Assembly: GCA_022606425.2 (NCBI GenBank)
Contig: JAHDVF020001346.1
Coordinates: 1-64,000 of the forward strand
DNA: 64,000 bases
Reading direction: 5' to 3'
DNA from: Lepidostoma basale
Taxonomy: Eukaryota > Arthropoda > Insecta > Trichoptera > Lepidostomatidae
The position numbers and the translations under genes are program-made. A model generated the notes under the pieces. That model had not been told where the DNA came from and made no database searches. It was given only the letters and a program-made list of their open reading frames with translations. Within the stretch, counting starts at the first letter, position 1, and every line of letters starts with the position of its first letter. Below are positions 50,384 through 60,140 of the stretch, piece after piece.

Positions 50384-51295
50384 ATCTTCGTGGCAGAGTG
50401 GTGAGAGCCTAACTGCCATACCGAAGGTCCCGATTTCGATTCTCGGCAATAGCAGTGTGATTGTCACATTGTCTTTGGTCAGGTGTAGAATTCACGTGAC
50501 AATAAAATGGCGATAGATTTGATACCAATCATATGTCATTAGTAGGGCTCGGAATTGACATAAAAAGCATATTTATTTCCTGGGCTTCGCTTTAAAAAAT
50601 ACGCAATTTTTTGTGTTTGGAGATATACGAGTATACTCCCTTAAGCCCTAGTTATTAGGGAATATAAAAGCATATTTAGGAATATTTCAAGATTCTCGGG
50701 GTGAGAGCAATTAAATGGCATATTTTTCTCCATATTATGCGAATTCTCCTTTTTGAACTTGTAACTGTTGTGGCAAGGAAAATTAGACATGATGGAGAAG
50801 ATATGCACCCTGATATGAGACAGTGCAGCCTCTATATTGTAAGCCGGAGACTGCTTGAAGGTGTTTTATACTGAAATGTTTTATGTCACTTGTTTACCCC
50901 ACAGGATGCAAAGGATTGCTAAAAAAGTATGCAAATTTTCGCCTGTGGTGAACGATAATTTCAGCGTCAAAAAATAACCAATGATTGCACAATCTACAAG
51001 TTCGAAAACTCCTGTAAAAATCTATTACTTCATACTCCCGAAAATATATAAAAATATGTAAATGTACGATACAAAATGTAGTTTGTCACTCGTAAGTTCT
51101 TGTTTCTTGTCTAGTTGACAGTAAATATAAGAATAGAGAATATAAAAACATATTTTGGCACATATAAAAAAATCTTTTCACTTTTTTAGCGAAGACAAAT
51201 CCGAGCCCTAGTCATGAGAATCAATATAATCAAGCAATATAATTTTATACAGTAATTCAGTTTAAACGTTTAAACGAAACAAAAAAAAATCATTT
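50384..51295 (+). mobile_element. SINE-1 split by a hAT-like element
   Basis: Head 50386-50460 with A box TGGCAGAGTGGT and worn B box ATTTCGATTCT. Body AGTGTGATTGTCACATTGTC and GACAATAAAATGGCGATAG to ATGTCAT. It resumes at 51211 with TCATGAGAATCAATAT and the 3' end TTTTATACAGTAATTCAG, as in the copy at 32862-33084. Confidence 0.82.
50543..51210. mobile_element. hAT-like non-autonomous element nested in SINE-1
   Basis: Ends TAGGGCTCGGAATTG (50543) and CAAATCCGAGCCCTA (51196-51210) are imperfect inverted repeats, with 11 bases perfect. GTCATTAG (50535-50542) and GTCATGAG (51211-51218) are an 8-bp duplication with one mismatch. The 668-bp interior has no transposase frame. Confidence 0.82.
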
Positions 51296-51620
51296 TATCC
51301 AAATTGAAAATGAAAGCCTTTGTTACTTTAATTTTACAAAAGACATCGGAAATACTCTTCTCAGTATCTTTTCTATATTCGCGATCACTCTGTGTTGTGG
51401 ATTCACATTTGAATAACTTTTTGGAAACATTGTATTATCAAAACACTTTTTGCGCTTTTCACAAACATGTTTCGACACACACACTTCCCTTCTTTAGTGT
51501 ATTAATTTTAACCTAAAAATTCAATTCATTCACTGAAGAAGGGAAGTTTGCGTCCCGAAACATAATACAATGTTTTCAAAAGTTATTCAAATATTCCAAT
51601 ATCCACCGTTTATTCAAAGT
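51296..51620. repeat. HHR-G fold-back
   Basis: Minus arm: conserved block (plus form TTCTATATTCGCGATCACTC, 51372-51391), GAAAC (51478-51474 region), CTAAAGA. Plus arm: CTGAAGA (51533-51539), A, GGGA (51541-51544) with TCCC (51553-51556), GAAAC (51557-51561), ATAATAC. GTC is lost in the plus arm. Confidence 0.55.
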
Positions 51621-52029
51621 GCATGCATTGGATTTTTCCTAATCAGTAGATGGCCATCATTACAAATTGGAAATATTTGTTGGTGACATGTATATTTATT
51701 GATTGCTCAATTACCAAAAACAAAACTTTTATAGCAATCAACTAGAGTAATTTTAAGTTTTTCATTTACTTTTCAATACTGTTTTTAACTGTTAACTTTA
51801 ATCAACATTATTTCTCATCTGATACCCCTAAGATAATTTACATAATAAATTTATGGTAAAAGCATTATTCAAAAAGAAATGTTATGAATATTTTGTTGAA
51901 GAGCTGACAACCATTTTTTTTCATGAAATGTAGATAATAAGAAGACTCTATGTATCTTCTTTATTTTCCATACTTTGTTTTGCGGATTAATGTTTATGTT
52001 CATGTATATTTTTTTCTAATGTGATCTGA
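51621..52029. other. AT-rich; another copy of the conserved HHR-downstream block
   Basis: TATCTTCTTTATTTTCCATA and CTTTGTTTTGCGGATTAATG at 51954-51992 (minus orientation). No core found beside it. Confidence 0.4.
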
Positions 52030-52402
52030 TGATGAATGTGGTGCGAATGCGGTGCGAATGATGGTGTCATGAACAAAATAATGAAAGGATCATTAAGATG
52101 GTTTGGACATATGGAAAGAATGAATGAAGAAAGAATGGTAAAAAAATTATACGTTAATGATGTAAATGGAACCAGAAATAGAGGAAGACCGAGGAAAACG
52201 TGGCACGATCAAATAAATCAAATATTGAATGTCGGCCATGTGAGGAGTCAGAGAAATCGACGCGCGTGCATGACACGATGTATGAATGTTAAGGAAGCGA
52301 GAGAAATATGTCAGGAAAGAAAAGTGTGGCAGTCCATTCTTTCTGCCTACCCCTTCGGGGAGACGGCGTGATGGTTAGTTAGTTAGTTAGTTAGTTAGTA
52401 TT
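52030..52402 (+). mobile_element. LINE-A 3' end, 111-codon frame
   Basis: Frame 52036-52371: ECGANDGVMNKIMKGSLRWF, GHMERMNEERMVKKLYVNDV, NGTRNRGRPRKTWHDQINQI, LNVGHVRSQRNRRACMTRCM, ILSAYPFGETA and TGA, then TGGTTAGTTAGTTAG. GTGCGAATG at the 5' edge is duplicated (52039-52060), a scar of the truncation point. Confidence 0.95.
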
Positions 52403-52504
52403 TTTTAAATATGTGTATGTAAAAATAAAGTGTTGTGCTACAAATAAAACAATATTGTTCAATTAAGGCTTTATATTTATAAGAGTATTACTTATGTATT
52501 GATA

Positions 52505-52890
52505 GTTACTTACTTATTTCAACAACCGTTGTCATCCACTGCTAGACATAGGCCGCCTCCATACTTCTCCGCGTATTCCTGTCTTTCGTATCCAATCACC
52601 AGCAAATTTTAGAATATCATCGGATCATCGTGTGGGGGGTCTCCGTATGTTTATTTTGTCTTCGCGGAGTTTCCACTTCACCATCCTTCTGGTCCATTTA
52701 TCGTCTACCAATCTGGAAACATGTCCCGTAAATGACCATTTAAGCTTAGCCACTCTTTCGACGACATCCGTTACTCCCGACCTTCTATGTATTTCAGTAT
52801 TTCTTATCCGGCCTGATAGTCTTATAGCTTTTCTTTGTGCTACACAGAGTCTCCTTATGTATTGATATGTACAATAAATTGAATGGTGCA
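52505..52890 (-). mobile_element. LINE-J 3' end, (AAGT)n tail
   Basis: Minus frame 52891-52625: YIRRLCVAQRKAIRLSGRIR, NTEIHRRSGVTDVVERVAKL, KWSFTGHVSRLVDDKWTRRM, VKWKLREDKINIRRPPTR. Then a shifted SDDILKFAG-like part and a (TAAG)n tail at about 52505. It has the LINE tail signature (KW.W.GHV.R..D.RWT..V..W.P...K...GRP..RW.DD). Confidence 0.85.
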
Positions 52891-53482
52891 CTTAACCCTT
52901 CCTTCCCTGTGATGGGTATCTTCTACACGTTGCTTCTAATAACCATCAATATCTCTATAAATATAATAAATACAAGATTACGATTTTAGGTATTCCTCCA
53001 TAATATATTTAATCAAAAATTATCGGGTACATCGGAGGTATTTTGTGAACATCGGAAACAAAATTCGTAGCGCTGAGTGCGCGACACTATATTCGCATCT
53101 CATTCTTGCATACTTCACTGTGAAAGCGCGAGGAGCTCAAAGTTCTCACTGCCCGGCAGTAGCTCTCGGGCTTGCAACTAGAGTGGACCTGTTTTTTTTA
53201 ATGTATTAAGCAAATAACTCTCAATTATTATAATTTTTTACTTCAATTATAATTAATTAAGGGGATTAGCTATGAATATCCTTATTATTCCGATTTAAAA
53301 TCGCTAATTTTTTATTGGGTACTGACTACCCAACACAGGAACGTGTGTTTTTATTTTAGCACCGTAAGGGAAAGGTTAAAGTTATCATCGCAGCCTACCA
53401 AAAAAAGTTTATATGACAGTGCACAATGGTGCTCTTCAAATGATTAAATCAATCGATTTAAAGCAATATATTTAAAATGGTA
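52891..53482. other. Unassigned, with GC patch
   Basis: 53060-53190 is GC/CpG-richer (GCGCTGAGTGCGCGACAC, GCCCGGCAGTAGCTCTCGG). No family recognised. Confidence 0.35.
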
Positions 53483-53600
53483 AAATTATTACACCTGAAG
53501 ATGGAGGTATCCTCCGAAATATGTCGTATTTTTCAAATATTTTTAAATAAATAGTGGATTAAACAAAGTTTTTCCATTTCCTAAGTATATTACTATGGAA
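53483..53600 (+). repeat. HHR-D element
   Basis: Motif D2 followed by TTTTTCAAATATTTTTAAAT, AGTGGATTAAACAAAG and ATTTCCTAAGTATATTACTA. Parallels 44330-44415; the end TTCCATAGTAAAATACTTAG also occurs at 43923-43944 in the opposite orientation. Confidence 0.6.
53491..53529 (+). ncRNA. Hammerhead-like motif D2
   Basis: Helix I ACAC (53491-53494) with GTAT (53526-53529), three of four pairs. CTGAAGA (53495-53501), extra T, GGAGG (53503-53507) with CCTCC (53511-53515), GAAA (53516-53519), T, AT, GTC (53523-53525). Helix II is fully Watson-Crick here, G.U in D1. Confidence 0.55.
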
Positions 53601-54130
53601 TTCCAAAGCGTTAATGCCTTAGCGTTCAATAAGTTTAAAAGTGGTTTTAAACAAAATAATGAAATGCAATGCATAGATCTTGGAAGCGGGAATATACAGG
53701 GTGGTTGGTTCTAGATAATTCTAGGTTATCGTGGAGTAAGGAAGGCCGACCCATTAAGATGAGTTAAATTGTAGCCGTATGGATTTAAATGGAGCTTCAG
53801 GGCTTAATGAGAGAATGCTCTCCTAATGCCTCTTTATGCCGGTACTTTCTGTTGTTTCCACTGCGAATCGAATTATTTTTCGGGAGAGGCAGGAACCGTT
53901 TATTTAAATATAGGTCGATGGCTTTCCCTTAATACGTGGCGCGCACTAAGCTCCTTAGATATAGTTAATCGCTCGTAACTGTTCCACCCTTGAAATTGAG
54001 GTTGGTTTAGTTTATTGGGCTCACTTCGGCAGGGGCGCGGTGTACCGCAGCACAAAATTTGACAATAAAAATCCCTCTGTTCCAATAAGCATCATCTTGT
54101 AGAACTCGTTAGAAAGTCAGTTTGTCTAAT
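53601..54130. other. Repeat-poor, unassigned
   Basis: 53870-54080 has mixed composition and a 61-codon minus frame (54085-53900) without known homology. Confidence 0.35.
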
Positions 54131-54139
54131 GGATAATTA

Positions 54140-54360
54140 TTTACTTACTTACTTAAACCATAGGCATCCCAAATACTTCTCCAGGCATTCATTTATTTCG
54201 TTTTCGCATCTTGTCACCAGCAACTTTTCGAATATCATCAGACCATCGTATGGGGGTTTCCCTCATCAAGACTCTAAGTGTCCATCTATCTATTCCCTGT
54301 CTGGTGACATGTCCTACCAGTTTCCATCCTAGTTGGGCAATACTGTGTATCACATCGACG
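54140..54360 (-). mobile_element. LINE-J 3' end fragment
   Basis: (ACTT)n at 54142-54154, then the complement of the SDDI and GRPP segments (CATCAGACCATCGTATGGGG) and the GHVTR region (GGTGACATGTCCTACCAG). Same family as 52505-52890. Confidence 0.75.
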
Positions 54361-54419
54361 ATAATATGTATTTTTGTAACATTTTGAATGTATACAAATA
54401 ATTTTTTTATTACAAATCA

Positions 54420-54545
54420 TTTACAATAGAGACAAGGATTTAAATTGTTCTTACCACCATATTCTGTTCCCTGTACTCACCATATTCTGTTCCCAGAAAA
54501 CAATTTACATATTCGTCTCTATTGAGATACAATTAATGTATTTTT
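54420..54545 (-). repeat. Repeat R fragment with internal duplication
   Basis: CACCATATTCTGTTCCC occurs twice (54457, 54478), followed by AGAAAACAATTTACAT and GTCTCTATTGAGATACAATT. The left side begins with an inverted piece (ATAGAGACAAGGATTTAAAT). Confidence 0.65.
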
Positions 54546-54589
54546 GTATTTGCTTCAACGGATAATCTGGAAAAATAGCAATGAAATAT

Positions 54590-54732
54590 ATTTATAATAA
54601 GTTTTTATTTTGTCATTTGATATACGTACACCTGATGATGTCAACATAGGTTGACGAAACAATACGAAAGACTGTCGCGTAAAATAAAATACAAGTGTGA
54701 TACATCAAACAATTTTTTTTTATTCAACAGTT
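54590..54732 (+). repeat. HHR-A single arm, plus
   Basis: Carries motif A7, then TAAAATAAAATACAAGTGTG and ATACATCAAAC to TATTCAACAG. Confidence 0.7.
54626..54682 (+). ncRNA. Hammerhead-like motif A7, intact core
   Basis: CTGATGA (54632-54638), extra T, GTCAAC (54640-54645) with GTTGAC (54650-54655) around ATAG, GAAAC (54656-54660), a 13-base stretch, GTC (54674-54676). Helix III could be ACA (54659-54661) with TGT (54673-54675). Helix I: C54631-G77, then a mismatch, C29-G79, A28-U80, T27-A81 (last two digits shown). All invariant core bases are present. Confidence 0.58.
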
Positions 54733-55424
54733 TATAAGTTTTTTTCTATAAAAATAACACAAGGATCTTCATGGCTATCACACGGATGAAGTAAAATATA
54801 TGTACCTAAATTTAATTGGAAAAGCAATAAAAATAGCTGAGAGCAATATCACAATGTTTTATTCAATGAGCAATTTGCAGATTTTCAATCAATATTTTGT
54901 TTTACGGCATAACGTACGCGCTGCTTATTCTCAAATACCACATTTAAAACAAATACCGACTAGCTAGTATAGAGCAAACGACAGGAGGATATAAAACTCC
55001 AAAATTGATGTCCGTAACAGCGAAATTTGTTGAAAACAACGACGTATTTCGTCGGAAAGGTTTCAAAATTCATTGTGCAATTTGAAATTCAATTCCGGGG
55101 TGGGTATTGTAAGGGCGAGCGGGAAAACGAAATCAAAATGTCAACAAGTTGCAACTCGGCGTGCCGTTCGGCGGAAATAACATGTTGACAATTCTTTATA
55201 TAATACTAACAACGCGACATCAAAGAATGATCCTTTAAGCCTACTGCATAACAACATTTTTAAAATCAAAGTGAATGTTCGATTTACGCAAATAAAAAAA
55301 TACGTCTTCAATATTTTGATAGCTTACGCAACTGTACTTACGTAATAATATTATCTTTTAAGAATGCAGCACTCACTTTTTGGCTAAATATTTTAAATTA
55401 ATAACTCTATATAATAAGATAATC
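54733..55424. other. Repeat-poor, unassigned
   Basis: A modest GC rise at 55060-55170 (for example GGCGTGCCGTTCGGCGG). No coding frame or repeat family recognised. Confidence 0.4.
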
Positions 55425-55572
55425 AAATGATTTAACTGAAATCTCATTTAAATATTCTCTTCATTTTAAATATTAATTAATATTTTTATAACTACTTCTA
55501 CGTCTGCCTTTATATCGACAGCGACCTGTCTGTCGATGCCAGCGAGCCTGGCGAAACCGTTTTTTTTAATTA
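55425..55572 (-). repeat. HHR-C element, scrambled
   Basis: Outer part GATAATCAAATGATTT and AACTGAAATCTCATTTAAA, then TAACTACTTCTACGTCTGCC, CGACAGCGACCTGTCTGTCG, and on the plus strand CTGTCGATGCCAGCGAGCC, TGGCGAAACCG. The two arms met with a shortened centre. Confidence 0.6.
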
Positions 55573-56159
55573 TTATCTATGTAATAAGTTTAAATGAAGA
55601 TACGAAAGGTAGAAAATAGATAAAGGTTAGAATTTTTTAATTAATAAATATGTGTAATAAATAAATAGAAATTTGACATTTTACACAGGCGAAACTATAG
55701 TATTATTCGCATAAAAGGGATAACCAAATATTTTGAAAGTCTGGGAAATAGCCGAGGGGGAAATATGTCAAAATATTATACATTAAAAACTCAATGAAAA
55801 GCTTAGTTTTAGTCAATCCATATTTTTTAAAACAAACTTAAGTTTAATAAATATTTTTTTACAAGTACAGATAACGCATTTTTTTTTAATTGAATGAGTT
55901 ATTTAAAATCGATTTATATGTAAAATTTAATTCAACACTCATGGTTTGGTATATGTTTCGGTATTGCTTGGTAGTGATACACACTCGCTCTTGTTTAAGA
56001 TGTTACAAAAACACAAGGGGTGGTAATTGTAGTGGTAATCCGTTGGCTTATCCCACATTACCAATGTGATGTTTTGGTTAAAATGGTAAGACAAGGCAGA
56101 AATATTAGGAGCACAAGGTCTTGGAGCGTGTTAAAAACTTATTTGAATAAATATAGTTA
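55573..56159. other. AT-rich, nothing recognised
   Basis: No supported feature. Confidence 0.5.
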
Positions 56160-56502
56160 CACTTTGTATTACAACACTTTTTATTTTTACTGAACTCAGA
56201 CATATTTCGGTTACAAGTAACCTTTATCAATGTGTACAATTTTAACAGTAAAATAAAACAGAGCAGTCACTTATATACCAAATGGAGATCGAGTTATGTA
56301 TAAAAGTGGAAGGGGTATAATTAGGATTGAAGAGTATTTACCTGTTTTATTTGATTGTTAAAATTGTACACATTGATAAAGGTTACTTGTAACCGAAACA
56401 TGTCTGAGTTCAGTAAAAATAAAAATTGTTGTAATACAAAGTATAACTACAATATATTTATTCAAATATGAATCCACAACACAAAGTGAAGGCGAATATA
56501 GA
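56160..56502. repeat. HHR-B-related fold-back
   Basis: Two arms: minus 56280-56165 and plus 56340-56460. Each has AATTGTACACATTGATAAAG, GGTTAC/GTAACC, GAAAC or GAAAT, ATGTC, TGAGTTCAGTAAAAATA. The conserved block ACAACACAAAGTGAAGGCG follows at 56470. Confidence 0.7.
56368..56408 (+). ncRNA. Degenerate hammerhead-like motif B6
   Basis: TTGATAA (56373-56379), A, GGTTAC (56381-56386) directly facing GTAACC (56389-56394), GAAAC (56395-56399), AT, GTC (56402-56404). Helix I ACACA with TGAGT pairs at four of five. Core changes C3 to T and G8 to A predict loss of activity. Confidence 0.42.
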
Positions 56503-56640
56503 AGAAATCCTAAAAAGAATTAAAAATAATAATAAAAGCTACTATTCTGAATCCGATCCGCATTTAATAAAAAGGAATACATGAGAATTCACGACATTTA
56601 TGTATTTTGATATTAGATTTATTCACTTTTGAGTTTATTA

Positions 56641-56687
56641 CTCGCGACATGTCTCGAAAGTTGTATACCTTCATCATCAGGAGAACG
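56641..56687 (-). ncRNA. Hammerhead-like motif F
   Basis: Minus strand: CTGATGA (56680-56674), extra T, GAAGG (56672-56668) with CTTTC (56660-56656), GAGAC (56655-56651; A14 changed to G), AT, GTC (56648-56646), then GCGAG (56645-56641), which can pair with TTCTC (56685-56681) at four of five. Only example of this family; no fold-back partner seen. Confidence 0.48.
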
Positions 56688-56779
56688 AACTGTGTTTAGG
56701 TATATAGTTTATACCGTCATTATGGTATTCCGCGGTGTTTATCTTAACCGTAATTCCATAAAATATAAGGTTCATTCAA

Positions 56780-56955
56780 TTATAAATAATATAGATTTAT
56801 TCGTATATATATTATACCTAGGTGCAGGGGTATGTAACAACCGTGACCTATATAGTGAAGTGTGAGCACAAACCAATAAAGCGACAGCTGTGGCTGGCTG
56901 TTTGTGGCACACTATATAGAGAAACAAATACATGCTAACCGAAAGTAAGGTCAGT
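56780..56955. repeat. Imperfect inverted repeat
   Basis: ACCTATATAGTGAAGTGTGA and CACAAACC (56840-56875) mirror GTTTGTGGCACACTATATAG (56900-56920). The loop holds GACAGCTGTGGCTGGCTG. No family assigned. Confidence 0.5.
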
Positions 56956-56959
56956 GTAT

Positions 56960-57372
56960 ACAAGGCATACGTCCGCCTTATTATGACATATGGGATAGAA
57001 GTAAGAACTGATACTTACAGGACTAAAAATCTTCTCACAATGCCGAAATGAGAACCCTTAGCTCCATCGGGCAGAACTCTCAAATATCGAATCAGAAATG
57101 AGATGATAAGGTCAGTCTGTATTGTTGAAGAGTTGAAGACATTGTGAAGTGGGGAAGAAGTAAAAGGCGCTATTCAAGGGACCACGTGGATTGCATGGAA
57201 GACACAAAACTTGCGAAAATTGTTTAAAATGAAAATCACAGCAGCAATAGACTAACTAACAGGAAGACCGTTGATGAGATGAAGGGATGATTGGACGTCA
57301 TCATTCCAGGACAATTTACTGTCACAAACAGTTTATACGACCTAGATTAAGAAGAAGAAACAGAAGAAGATT
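56960..57372 (+). mobile_element. LINE-B 3' end, degraded
   Basis: KAYVRLIMTYGIEVRTDTYR, TKNLLT.PK.EPLAPSGRTL-like pieces, VEDIVKWGRSKRRYSRDHV, a GRPLMR.RDDW segment and AAGAAGAAGAAACAGAAGAAG. Several frameshifts. Confidence 0.78.
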
Positions 57373-57530
57373 TATTCAATTTAAAAATTAACACGAAATA
57401 TTTCGTTATTTATAAAATATAGGGTTTTTGTTTTAAAGGTTTGGTTTTTAAACTAACAACATTGTTTTTACAGACCGTTAATTTAACAATTGACACTTGA
57501 TTTGTAATTCGTGTGTTTTGCCATTTTACT
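57373..57530. other. AT-rich flank of the mariner remnant
   Basis: No terminal inverted repeat could be matched with the right side. Confidence 0.4.
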
Positions 57531-57817
57531 ATGAATAGACTGACGTCAGAACAGCGCTTGCAAATTATGGAAATTTATTTTTAAAATCATGGTTCGGTTC
57601 GCCAAACTTATCGTGCACGACGTCCATTTTACGGTCGACATAATCGTCCACCCGAGCAAGTTATTCGGAAGTCCATGGATCGTTTTCGCACCACGTACAC
57701 TCTAGTGGGTAATACGCATCCACAAAGACGACAATTGTCGAAAATTGGATTTCACGATTGCGCTTCATTCGAGCTAGCCGTGGCATTCATATGCCCGAAA
57801 TCATATTTAAACAATAA
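57531..57817 (+). pseudogene. mariner-like transposase, middle deleted
   Basis: Frame 1 from ATG 57531: MNRLTSEQRLQIMEIYF, stop TAA, then NHGSVRQTYRARRPFYGRHN, RPPEQVIRKSMDRFRTTYTL. This is the N-terminal helix-turn-helix DNA-binding region of mariner/Tc1-type transposases. At about 57742 it joins, out of frame, to ENWISRLRFIRASRGIHMPE and IIFKQ with stop at 57815, the usual C-terminus. The whole DDE/D catalytic core is missing, and one nonsense codon is present. Non-functional. Confidence 0.85.
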
Positions 57818-57989
57818 TGGCATAAAATTATCTTTTAATTAAAGTCAATAACACAGTCATCAATATTATTTTAATGTGTTTTCTTTTCATTTTGAATATA
57901 TATTGTATAACCTTAAAAAAAATTATAAATTAAATTAAGTTACAAATTTGGTATATTCAATTTACGACTATGAATTCTGAAACTATGAG
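57818..57989. other. Right flank of the mariner remnant
   Basis: The first about 100 bp may be transposon 3'UTR. AT-rich. Confidence 0.4.
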
Positions 57990-58385
57990 AACTGACAGTA
58001 AGGTCAAAATATACCATAGAAAACCTGCGTAAGGCATTGATATACAGCATTGAGACCAGAGCGGATATCACAATAACGAAGGCTTAGGTGCGGATAACAG
58101 ATATACAGACGCTGAGGACAAAAGCATGCAAGGTTCTTTGAGATAGAGTGAGGAACACAGCTATCCGCGAAATCTGCAAGATGGGAGATATTGTCAGATG
58201 GAGCAGACAACGCACAACAATAGGTCGCTCCAGAATCCCATACTTAAGTTATGATGCATGATATCTGTTGGCTGCCGTCCTCCCGAAAGGCCACCAAAAA
58301 GATGAATGGATAGCTGAGAGTCCTCAAAAGAGTCCAGCCGAATAATAATAATAGACAAAGGGTCTAAAAGGGGAAAAAGAAGATT
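57990..58385 (+). mobile_element. LINE-B 3' end, degraded
   Basis: TVRTENLR-like start, KALIYSIETRADI, VRITDIQTLRTKACKVL, VRNTAIREICKMGDIVRWSR, QRTTIGRSR, CRPPERPPKR-like end, then AATAATAATAGACAA and GAAAAAGAAGA. The sister copy at 56960 lies about 1 kb upstream in the same direction. Confidence 0.75.
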
Positions 58386-58967
58386 CCCTAGTCTTTTAAT
58401 TAGGATACGGCTTTGTAAAATATTTTTCTAACAATCTCACCGGTCGCCATTGTATTTTGGTGACTTGATACACGAGGGAATGAAAGTCCCCAAGACTAAG
58501 ATATTCGAATGTAATGTATGTACCAACTTACGAGTAAGTCTAATAATACAAATCTTGTCTGTACCTATCTTAAATCATTTACGCTTACAAAATTGACATT
58601 TTACGAATATAATGAAATCAAAATTTCACAGCGAAATTTGGCGATTTCAGCTAACGAAGTTATTATTTAAATGGACAATGTGAAAACAAAAGCATAACTT
58701 ATCGAAAAACATTCGCTTAACGACACAACTGCGCAAGCACATCAATTACTATTGAAACATTTATTTCGCTGAAATGTTTTAAAACTTATATTTGGAATGT
58801 TAAAACATCAACTACGCGTACTCGTATGTATAAATAATTTTACGAGTACATATTATAAATCAGTGTATATACTCGTACAGGGTTATTGGTTATTGAATAC
58901 ATTCCTTCTAGGAGGTTGTAAGGGAAGTTGTAAAGAATAAATTATGTCTGTAAGGCATTATTCAAAA
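58386..58967. other. Unassigned, AT-rich
   Basis: Short TACGAGTA/TACTCGTA palindromic bits at 58815-58880. No family. Confidence 0.4.
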
Positions 58968-59725
58968 TTGAAATGATTTAATGATGAATGTCGGAAAGTC
59001 AAAGGTGATGGTTTTTGAAAGGGAAGAGCAAATGATAGTTTGTAATATAAGTGTGAACGAAAAGAACTTGGAACAGGTGAGGGAATTTGTGTATTTAGGT
59101 AGCATTTTCACAGCAGATGGCCGAACGGATAGTGACGTCGAAAGAAGGGTTGGTGCGGGTAACAAAGTGAATGGATCTTTAAAAATACTTATTGGAAACA
59201 AGAATTTATCAATAAAAGCGAAAAAGGTCGTTCACAATGGAGTTCTGGTCCCAACCCTAATGTATGGAAGCGAAGCATGGAACTGGCAGAAGAAGGATGA
59301 GAGCAGAATAAATGTGGTAGAGATGAGATCCCTAAGACGTTTGTGTGGTAGAACGATATACGACAGAATCTCAAATGCTGGTATAAGAAAGGAATGTAGA
59401 GCGGAAGAAGGTATTATGAACAAAATTATGAAAGGATCGCTACGCTGGTTCGGATGGAGAAAGAATGGTTAAGAAAGTATACGTTAATGATGTAAATGGG
59501 GTATGGAGTCTAGGCAGACCGAGGAAAACATGGCATGAGCAAATTAATCAAATTTTAAAGGTTAGTCATGTTAGAAGTCGGAGGAATCGACGTGCGTGTA
59601 TGACTCGTTGTATGAATGTGGAGGAAGCTAGAGAGGTTTGCCAGGATAGAGTAGTGTAGCTGTCCATTCTTTCTGCCTACCCCTGCGGGGAAACGGCATG
59701 ATGGTTTGTATGTATGTTTGTATGA
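58968..59725 (+). mobile_element. LINE-A 3' third, 17-bp deletion, (TTTG/TATG)n tail
   Basis: Frame 58981-59472: MMNVGKSKVMVFEREEQMIV, NLEQVREFVYLGSIFTADGR, VLVPTLMYGSEAWNWQKKDE, GRTIYDRISNAGIRKECRAE, MKGSLRWFG. After 59455 a 17-bp stretch present at 40003-40019 is missing (TTCGG then ATGGAGAAAG), which shifts the frame. A second frame continues to RACMTRCMNVEEAREVCQDR. It ends AAACGGCATGATGGTTTGTA. Close sister of 38946-40273. Confidence 0.94.
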
Positions 59726-60140
59726 ATTTTTTTTGAGATAAAATGAATTATAGTTTTTTTATTTTATTTATATAGGTCAGGTGTTTTAAAAATTAATCAA
59801 AAGATAACATTTATTAACAATACAAAAACTAGAATTGTCTGTCTATATTAGGAAATACCAGATGGAAATATCATACATTTTAATTATTTTGATTGACAAA
59901 TTCCAAAAGAGAGGCGATTTAAAAAAATCACTTATAATTTTTTCGTGCAGTTTTTTTTAAAAACATCCACATATTTTTAAATTTCAAACGAGGTATTTAA
60001 ACTAAGCATCGGTTTAAAGATTACAGAGAAATCAACAATACACTAAAAGTAAGTATAAAATCGTCTAATAATAGTCATACCCCTGTCCATCATGGGTTGA
60101 CAGAAATGATGGAATGCCAAATTGTTGACCTTACATAATT
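59726..60140. other. AT-rich, nothing recognised
   Basis: No supported feature. Confidence 0.5.

Noticed and set aside
53995..54060. U6-like snRNA from CTCACTTCGGCAG and GCAGCACAAAA
   Set aside because: Only the short CTTCGGCAG resemblance; the conserved ACAGAGA region and stem are absent.
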